This document shows positions 60,001-64,000 of a stretch of DNA of 64,000 bases, one piece after another. The notes beneath the pieces are model-generated. The model saw nothing but the letters and a program-made list of their open reading frames with translations. It had not been told where the DNA came from and did not search any database. Source of the DNA: Actinoplanes italicus (GTDB lineage: Bacteria; Actinomycetota; Actinomycetes; Mycobacteriales; Micromonosporaceae); NCBI RefSeq assembly GCF_003001815.1, contig NZ_PVMZ01000002.1, positions 434,001 to 498,000 on the forward strand. The letters run 5' to 3'. Each line of letters opens with the position of its first letter. The stretch's first letter is position 1. A program made the position numbers and the translations under genes.

Positions 60001-60267
60001 CAGAGTGAGACGCCCGATCCGGACACCGAGACCCCGACCGGCGAGACGACCCGTCCGGCCACGAGGCCCACGACTGCTCCGGCCACGCGGCCCACGACGG
60101 CTCCCACCACGAGGCCCACGACGACGCCGCCGACCACGAAGCCGACCACGACGCCACCCACCACGAAGCCGACGACGACGCCGCCGACGACCGATCCCAC
60201 GACGACGGCCCCGACGACCGACCCGACCACCGATCCCGAGAACCCCGCGGATCCGTCCGTCAGCTGA
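57100..60267 (+). CDS. Multidomain membrane protein: PqqD-like, M50 metalloprotease, cNMP-like, FecR-like
   Basis: 1055 residues from a TTG with AAAGG upstream. Order: a PqqD-like winged-helix region (about 65-140, SSYLRLTPEEYQLALMMDG); an M50 site-2-protease core with zinc motif HEFGH at 242-246 and the third ligand in NLSPLLPLDG (Asp340) among about seven membrane helices; two cyclic-nucleotide-binding-like beta barrels (about 480-580 and 595-690); a membrane helix at about 743-763; a FecR-like domain (about 770-930, VQRGTVSANSG, LENGRLLADT); and a Thr/Pro stalk of about 120 residues. Peptide-processing relatives (YydH type) share the first two parts. Substrate unknown. Followed by a small Zn-finger gene. 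Confidence 0.85.
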   Translation: MTYVETRTNVWEALAGRAPGVPSGPADTGLWHTVADRLNPASARPVLRSGIEVRHRTAVRGGRYVMLRSPEDGGRSSYLRLTPEEYQLALMMDGDSTVARLVAEFARIAGRLAPDQVRRVVADLAANRMLEELPMDAFRPLREMRREPLPRRVGESLVAAARGRAVLSFPVDGVVTALYRSVGRFLFTRPAVWIGALLAAAGLLLFAAAWQQGSRSLFLVGDSYLLGAVTLVLLNVFVLAVHEFGHALAAKRVGREVPAAGLMLYFGVPSVFVDTSDVWMAGRRARIAVTAAGPATALGLAGLLQVAGFAVPAVAGLAFKLAFLFYLHTFFNLSPLLPLDGKYLLMDWLEIPDVRARGLAWTAGRLRFRGPRWRMLDREGRLVALYGVLSVLWLVSAAGLGYRLWTDRIRGLAVGLWYEGFASRLLLLVIVLGVVAPPLYFLLGRVVRTFGRVRQQAAERDRETDLPRRVAALRASELGGLPEPSLQALASRARWFRPPTGRQLVLAGETQGAVFVVVEGAMHGRRPGDPGGTIRHHVGPGGVVGLATALTGRSAQLDWHTAGVTLLSLPASTVATVIGPMPGPPPQERAEAEALFGDTPALAALEEDQRLALIAAAHPLDLDPGAPVILPGPTHAVVVESGVIAMPDGVELRRGTLVGPVGDGSPGMVAQARTPVRLWVIPDASDLPPLIGMYGPGVPMPALRPSTPAVARPGSAHPPLAVPPGPPDADEQYDVDRHFERRMWGFVSLLLVFALGSVLINVSSGPAWAEMPAERVLLSVQRGTVSANSGGGKVSLPAGDRRYLAAGGGVEVPGKGVALLTFPGGAAVVLCGGSRLEIDAVGVENGRTSTPSGRLTLENGRLLADTSSSSGAFAPLELTVLRSQGEVANDGRAWYSVDQAGVSVSSGTVTVGGAENAADGAGLNCGDGVTVKPPSEAEPSESPVEEPWPSEESAPESPETSTSPDTVQSETPDPDTETPTGETTRPATRPTTAPATRPTTAPTTRPTTTPPTTKPTTTPPTTKPTTTPPTTDPTTTAPTTDPTTDPENPADPSVS

Positions 60268-60307
60268 CAGCGGGCGGCCCCGCGACGATAGTGAGGAGTG
60301 GCCGCCC

Positions 60308-60523
60308 ATGCTGTGCTGGTTCTGCGCCGAGGGAGCGCGCGCGACGTGCCGGTTCTGCGGCCGGGCCGTGTGCGCCGAGCACGCGCGGTTCGGGCCGTAC
60401 CTGCTGGAGGTGACCCGGTCGGTGCGACGGGACCGGGCCGAGGCGCTGGTGGTGGAGGACGCCGTGCAGTGCGGCACGTGTCATCCGCGCCCCGCGCCGG
60501 TCGCGATGCCCGAGCTGGACTAG
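60308..60523 (+). CDS. Small zinc-finger protein
   Basis: 71 residues; GAGGAG precedes the ATG. Metal ligands are Cys3-x2-Cys6, Cys14-x2-Cys17 and Cys22-x2-His25 (MLCWFCAEG, CRFCGRAVCAEHA), with CGTCH near residue 55. The layout resembles a double zinc-binding (B-box-like) module. It starts 40 bp after the large M50 gene and is probably its operon partner. It overlaps the convergent thioredoxin gene by 4 bp. Confidence 0.82.
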   Translation: MLCWFCAEGARATCRFCGRAVCAEHARFGPYLLEVTRSVRRDRAEALVVEDAVQCGTCHPRPAPVAMPELD

Positions 60524-60867
60524 CTGTTCACGTACGGGCTGAGGGCGTTGGTCATCGCTTGCCGGAGCATCGACTTCGGCCGGGCGCCGACGATCGTCGA
60601 GGTCACGACGCCGCCGGTGAAGAAGAGCAGCGACGGCATGGAGATCACCCGGTACTTCAGGGTGGTCTCCGGGTTGGTGTCCACGTCCAACGTGGCGATC
60701 AGGAGCCTGCCCTCGAACTCGGGCGCCAGCTCGCCCAGGACCCGGGTCATCGGGCCGCACGGCGGGCACCACCGCGCCCAGAAGTCGACGAGGACCGGCG
60801 TGCCGGCGCCCAGCACTACCTCGGCGAACGTCTCGTCGGTGACGACGGTCAGGGATTCATCTGGCAT
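60520..60867 (-). CDS. Thioredoxin with CPPC active site
   Basis: 115 residues; GGAGGAG precedes the ATG at 60867. The thioredoxin fold is evident from VLVDFWARWCPPCGPMTRVL, LDVDTNPETTLKYRVISMPS and LLFFTGG with the cis-Pro. The active site is Cys34-Pro-Pro-Cys37 instead of the canonical CGPC, which should shift the redox potential. Its start overlaps the merR stop by 19 bp, so it is translated from the same message as that regulator. Confidence 0.92.
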   Translation of the reverse strand: MPDESLTVVTDETFAEVVLGAGTPVLVDFWARWCPPCGPMTRVLGELAPEFEGRLLIATLDVDTNPETTLKYRVISMPSLLFFTGGVVTSTIVGARPKSMLRQAMTNALSPYVNS

Positions 60868-61211
60868 CTGATCTCCTCCAACTGGGTCCGCAGACGATCC
60901 CGGACCACGGTGAGCTGATCGAGATAGCCGTCCACCTCGGCCAGCCGGCGGCGCAGCACCGCGGCCGAGTCCGGGCACACGTGGCCGGCGCTGTTGCCGG
61001 CCCGCAGGCAGGCGACGAACGGCTTGATGTCGTCCACGCCGAACCCGTCGGCGAGGAGCGACCGGATCTCGTGCACCAGGCGGAGCTCACCGTCGTCGTA
61101 CTGCCGGTAGCCGTTGGCGTCCCGGCGTGGGTGGATCAGCCCGTGCTCCTCGTAGTAGCGCAGCGTGCGGGGGCTAGTCCCGGCCCGCTCGGCCAGCTCT
61201 CCGATCAGCAT
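60849..61211 (-). CDS. MerR-family regulator upstream of thioredoxin
   Basis: 120 residues. MLIGELAERAGTSPRTLRYY, EEHGLIHPRRDANGYRQYDD is the winged helix-turn-helix, followed by the dimerisation helix. Cys68 and Cys79 (VACLRAGNSAGHVCPD) frame a loop where MerR proteins bind effectors, so thiol or metal sensing is likely. The MerR-thioredoxin operon recurs in actinomycetes. A dyad at 61227 in its own promoter region suggests autoregulation and control of the divergent patatin gene. Confidence 0.9.
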   Translation of the reverse strand: MLIGELAERAGTSPRTLRYYEEHGLIHPRRDANGYRQYDDGELRLVHEIRSLLADGFGVDDIKPFVACLRAGNSAGHVCPDSAAVLRRRLAEVDGYLDQLTVVRDRLRTQLEEIRCQMNP

Positions 61212-61226
61212 GGAGTCGACGGTAGG

Positions 61227-61246
61227 CCCTGACACCGGCGTCAAGG
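61227..61246. promoter_or_regulatory. MerR-type operator dyad
   Basis: CCCTGACACCGGCGTCAAGG is an imperfect palindrome with half sites CCCTGAC and GTCAAGG around a 6-bp centre. It lies 16 bp before the merR start and 31 bp before the patatin start, where a MerR operator is expected. On the minus strand it overlaps a TTGACG box. Confidence 0.6.
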
Positions 61247-61277
61247 CAAGCCCGCAAGATCGTGGGAGGATGGACAC

Positions 61278-62135
61278 ATGGTCGACGGTCCGGTGGCGTT
61301 CGTGCTGGGTGGCGGCGGCGTGCTCGGGGCGGTCGAGGTCGGGATGCTGCGGGCGCTGTTCCGCGCCGGGTTCCGGCCGGACGTGGTGGTCGGCACGTCG
61401 ATCGGCGCGGTCAACGGCGCCCTGGTCGCCTCGGATCCCACCGAGGGCGTCACCGAGCGCCTGGTCCGTCTCTGGACGTCGCCGGAGGCCGCGGCCGTCT
61501 ACGGCGACTCGCTCGGCCGTCAGATGCGGCGATTCGCGGCCCGGACCCACCTGCACTCGCCGCGGCCGCTGCGCCGCCTGCTGGAGAGCGAACTGGGCGA
61601 GTCGGTCACCTTCGCCGACCTGAAGGTGCCGTTCCACTGCTGCGCGGCCAGCATCGAGCGGGCCGCCGAGCACTGGTTCGACAGTGGACCGCTCGTCGAC
61701 GCGGTGCTCGCCTCGTCGGCGGTGCCCGGCCTGCTGCCGCCCATGGAGATCGGCGGCGAGCACTATGTGGACGGTGGCATCGTCAACTCGATCCCGATCG
61801 GCGAGGCCGTCCGGATCGGGGCCAAACTGATCTTCGTGCTCCAGGTCGGCCGGGTGGAGCGGCAGCTCAGCGTGCCGAAGCGGCCGTGGGAGGTGGCACA
61901 GGTGGCGTTCGAGATCGCGAGACGGCACCGGTTCGCCCGGGAGCTTGCGTCACTGCCCGACGATGTACGGGTGCACGTGCTCCCGAGCGGCAACAGCGAC
62001 GGTGACGGCGGCCGGGACGACTCGCCGTGGGCGTACCGGGACATGGCCGCGGTGGGCCGCCGGATCAGCCGCGCCTACACCGCCTCCCGGCGTTACCTGA
62101 GCGCCAACGTCAACCCGCTGCCGGACGGCCGCTGA
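61278..62135 (+). CDS. Patatin-like phospholipase
   Basis: 285 residues. The oxyanion hole is AFVLGGGGVLGAVEVGML, the nucleophile Ser41 in VGTSIGAVNG (G-x-S-x-G) and the dyad Asp165 in YVDGGIVNS. No signal peptide, so it acts in the cytoplasm or on the inner membrane face, releasing fatty acids from lipids. The acyltransferase gene follows after 1 bp, implying a lipid remodelling pair. Confidence 0.9.
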   Translation: MVDGPVAFVLGGGGVLGAVEVGMLRALFRAGFRPDVVVGTSIGAVNGALVASDPTEGVTERLVRLWTSPEAAAVYGDSLGRQMRRFAARTHLHSPRPLRRLLESELGESVTFADLKVPFHCCAASIERAAEHWFDSGPLVDAVLASSAVPGLLPPMEIGGEHYVDGGIVNSIPIGEAVRIGAKLIFVLQVGRVERQLSVPKRPWEVAQVAFEIARRHRFARELASLPDDVRVHVLPSGNSDGDGGRDDSPWAYRDMAAVGRRISRAYTASRRYLSANVNPLPDGR

Positions 62136-62136
62136 C

Positions 62137-63177
62137 ATGGGACTGCCCCCGGTCTGGGTCCGGCGCCTGGTGATCGCGCCGACCGTGGTGGTGCTGGCGT
62201 TCCTGCTGGTCACCACACTGCCGATCTGGCTGCTGCTGGCCCTGGCGGTGTCGCCGCTGGTGCCGGGCCGGCTGCGGGTGCCGCGTCTGGTGTTCCTGCT
62301 GATCGTCTACCTGGTGTGGGACGCGATCGCACTGGTGTCGCTGGGCGTGCTCTGGATCGTCTCCGGCTTCGGCTGGAAGATCCGCTCGCCGTGGTTCCAG
62401 CGCGCGCACTACGTACTCACTGGGCGGTTCTTGAAGATCTTGTTCTGGTTCGCGCGGTGGTCGCTGCACCTGGAGATCGACGTTGTCGGCACCGATCCGG
62501 ACACCGCCCAGCCCGGCCGCCCGGAGATCGTGGTGAGCCGGCACGCCGGCCCCGGCGACTCGTTCACCCTGATCCACGGGCTGGTCAACTGGTTCGCCAG
62601 GGAGCCGCGGATCGTGCTGAAGGCGGCTCTGCAGTGGGATCCGGCCGTGGACGTGCTGCTCAACCGCCTGCCCAACCGGTTCATCTCGCCCGGCCGCACG
62701 GTGACCGCGACGCTCGAGGAACAGATCGGCGAGCTGGCCACCGGCCTGGACGACAACGACGCCTTCGTGATCTTCCCGGAGGGTGGCAACTTCACCCCGC
62801 GCCGCAAGGTCAACGCCATCGCCCGGCTCCGCGCCCGCGGCCTGCACGACATGGCGGTCAAGGCGGAGAATCTGCGCAACCTGCTGCCACCGAAGCCGGG
62901 CGGCCTGCTGGCCGCGATCGACGCCGCCCCCGACGCCGGTGTGATCTTCGTCGCGCACACCGGCCTGGACCGGATGCTCTCGGTCGCCGACGTGTGGCGT
63001 GAGCTGCCGATGGACAAGCGTCTGGTGATGCGTTTCTGGAGCGTGCCGCCGGAGGAGGTGCCCACCGGCGAGCAGGAGCGGACCGAGTGGCTGTACGAGT
63101 GGTGGGCCCGCATCGACGCGTGGATCGACGAGCATCAGCCCGACCCTCGGCCCCTGTGGACGCCGCGCGCCCGATAG
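62137..63177 (+). CDS. Membrane-bound acyltransferase (PlsC-like)
   Basis: 346 residues with three N-terminal membrane segments (to about residue 110). The catalytic H-x4-D is His136-x4-Asp141 in VVSRHAGPGDSFTLIHG, followed by the acyl-acceptor region FVIFPEGGNFTPRRK. FPEG is the conserved phosphate-contacting motif. Such proteins acylate lysophospholipids or glycerol derivatives. Starts one base after the patatin stop; the two genes could exchange acyl chains on the same lipid. Confidence 0.85.
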   Translation: MGLPPVWVRRLVIAPTVVVLAFLLVTTLPIWLLLALAVSPLVPGRLRVPRLVFLLIVYLVWDAIALVSLGVLWIVSGFGWKIRSPWFQRAHYVLTGRFLKILFWFARWSLHLEIDVVGTDPDTAQPGRPEIVVSRHAGPGDSFTLIHGLVNWFAREPRIVLKAALQWDPAVDVLLNRLPNRFISPGRTVTATLEEQIGELATGLDDNDAFVIFPEGGNFTPRRKVNAIARLRARGLHDMAVKAENLRNLLPPKPGGLLAAIDAAPDAGVIFVAHTGLDRMLSVADVWRELPMDKRLVMRFWSVPPEEVPTGEQERTEWLYEWWARIDAWIDEHQPDPRPLWTPRAR

Positions 63178-63193
63178 GGGCCCACCATCACGG

Positions 63194-63952
63194 TCAGGCC
63201 CCGGTGGTGCTGAACGCCTTGAGCATGTCCGCCGGCATCGGCTTCACCTGAGCCGCCGGCGGCGCCTCGACCTCGACCTTGGTGCCGAAGTCGTAGTACT
63301 TCGTGGTGATGCTGCTCGCCCCCGCGCCCAGGCCGCTCATGTCGACGACCATCTCGGTGAGACGGCCCTCGCCGTCCACCTTGCCCGTGAACGGCACCGC
63401 CGTCGCCTTGGCCCCCAACGCCTTGAGTGACGCGGGGTCGGCGGTCGGCGACTTGGTCATGTCGATCGTGCCGCTGAACGAGTCGCCGTTCCGCTCGACC
63501 TGAGTCGCGGCCGAGACCAGGGCCTCCGCGTTGAACATGTTCTCCGGGTTGAGCGTGTTGCCGGGTGAGAGCTTCGACACGTCGACAGACATCCACTCAG
63601 GGGCGGCGCCGTACTTCATGAAGAGGGTCTGGTCGATGAGTCGCACCGACATCTTGATCGGCTCCGACCCCATGGCGACGGTCATGGTCATCTCGACCTT
63701 GCGGTTCGCGAAGTCGGAGACGCCGGTGGCCTCCATGCCGCCCGGCATCGACATCTTCATCCGCAGCGTCTCACCGGAGAGCTTCTTCGACGCGGCGACG
63801 AACTCGTCGAGTGCGCTCACGGCCGGTGCACTCGATGTCGCGGGCGCGGAACCGGTGGAGCCGGAGTCGCCCGTCCCGGAATTGCAGCCGCCGAGCCCGA
63901 GTGCGACCGCGGTGAGCGTCACCGTCGTGACAGCCAGCCGTTGGAACTTCAT
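63194..63952 (-). CDS. Lipoprotein, LppX/LprG-like
   Basis: 252 residues; the ATG follows GGGGAGA. Lipoprotein signal peptide with lipobox LGGC (Cys23), then a Ser/Gly/Thr-rich linker. The body has the alternating pattern of LppX/LprG-type lipid carriers (LRMKMSMPGGMEATGVSDF, VEMTMTVAMGSEPIKMSVRL, GEGRLTEMVVDMSGLG). In mycobacteria these bind and move triacylated lipids. Cargo here is unknown. Convergent with the acyltransferase gene. Confidence 0.82.
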   Translation of the reverse strand: MKFQRLAVTTVTLTAVALGLGGCNSGTGDSGSTGSAPATSSAPAVSALDEFVAASKKLSGETLRMKMSMPGGMEATGVSDFANRKVEMTMTVAMGSEPIKMSVRLIDQTLFMKYGAAPEWMSVDVSKLSPGNTLNPENMFNAEALVSAATQVERNGDSFSGTIDMTKSPTADPASLKALGAKATAVPFTGKVDGEGRLTEMVVDMSGLGAGASSITTKYYDFGTKVEVEAPPAAQVKPMPADMLKAFSTTGA

Positions 63953-64000
63953 ATGTGTCTCCCCGTCTATGTCCGAACGGCGCCCACCATAGCCGCAGGG

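Noticed and set aside
1..64000. Prophage, integrative element or biosynthetic gene cluster
   Set aside because: No integrase, transposase, phage structural gene, attachment-site duplication, or NRPS, PKS or RiPP enzyme set was found.

Overview
The window is chromosomal DNA of a high-GC actinomycete, most likely a member of the Micromonosporaceae close to Actinoplanes. The indications are uniformly GC-rich codon third positions, frequent GTG starts, two WhiB-type regulators, a SigR/RsrA thiol-stress pair, a mycobacterial-type 2-oxoglutarate decarboxylase (Kgd), nickel superoxide dismutase, and the 24-residue ribosomal protein bL37. No prophage, CRISPR array, insertion sequence or rRNA operon was found. 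About 67 protein genes and one tRNA (initiator Met) are supported.

Layout. 1-16 kb: partial helical protein, tRNA-fMet, secreted lamin-tail protein, pentapeptide-repeat protein, TerC-type membrane protein, spermidine-synthase-like methyltransferase fold, a DUF1800/DUF1501 Tat-exported pair, malQ, a secreted GH46 chitosanase facing a degenerate GH16-like protein, and a STAS/HATPase anti-sigma fusion coupled to a DUF5709 protein. 15.5-33.4 kb: a block of old actinobacterial synteny (hisN, rsgA, aroA, SRAP, sigR-rsrA, bL37, TB7.3-like biotin carrier, pdtaS, whiB1), interrupted by an assimilatory sulfite-reduction operon (leader peptide, sir/nirA, Zn-ribbon protein, cysH, cbiX) and a 1.2-kb repeat-rich noncoding stretch. 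33.8-45 kb: diacylglycerol-kinase-like protein, GntR regulator, RsbW-like kinase, divergent sodN/sodX, malic enzyme, oxidoreductase, lipoprotein hydrolase, ackA-pta and a small DUF6104-type gene with an apparent frameshift. 45-64 kb: kgd, an ABC exporter, an olsB-olsA-type ornithine-lipid pair, a PhoP/PhoR-like two-component system followed by an HtrA protease, a very large PqqD-M50-cNMP-FecR membrane protein, a thioredoxin/MerR pair, a patatin-acyltransferase pair and an LppX-type lipoprotein.

How the parts work together. sigR and rsrA form a thiol-oxidation switch; a SigR-type promoter sits before a long in-frame N-terminal extension, as for the SigR' isoform of Streptomyces. The sulfur operon reduces APS to sulfite and then sulfide and makes the siroheme that its reductase needs. 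ackA-pta, malic enzyme and kgd serve central carbon metabolism. The two-component genes and the following htrA share a PhoP-box-like direct repeat, suggesting one envelope-stress unit.

The main unusual items are a CTG start for rsgA, four 47-bp dyad elements downstream of cbiX, an in-frame minisatellite inside cbiX, paired CRP-type sites before whiB1, and many exact 20-30-bp tandem repeats in and between genes.
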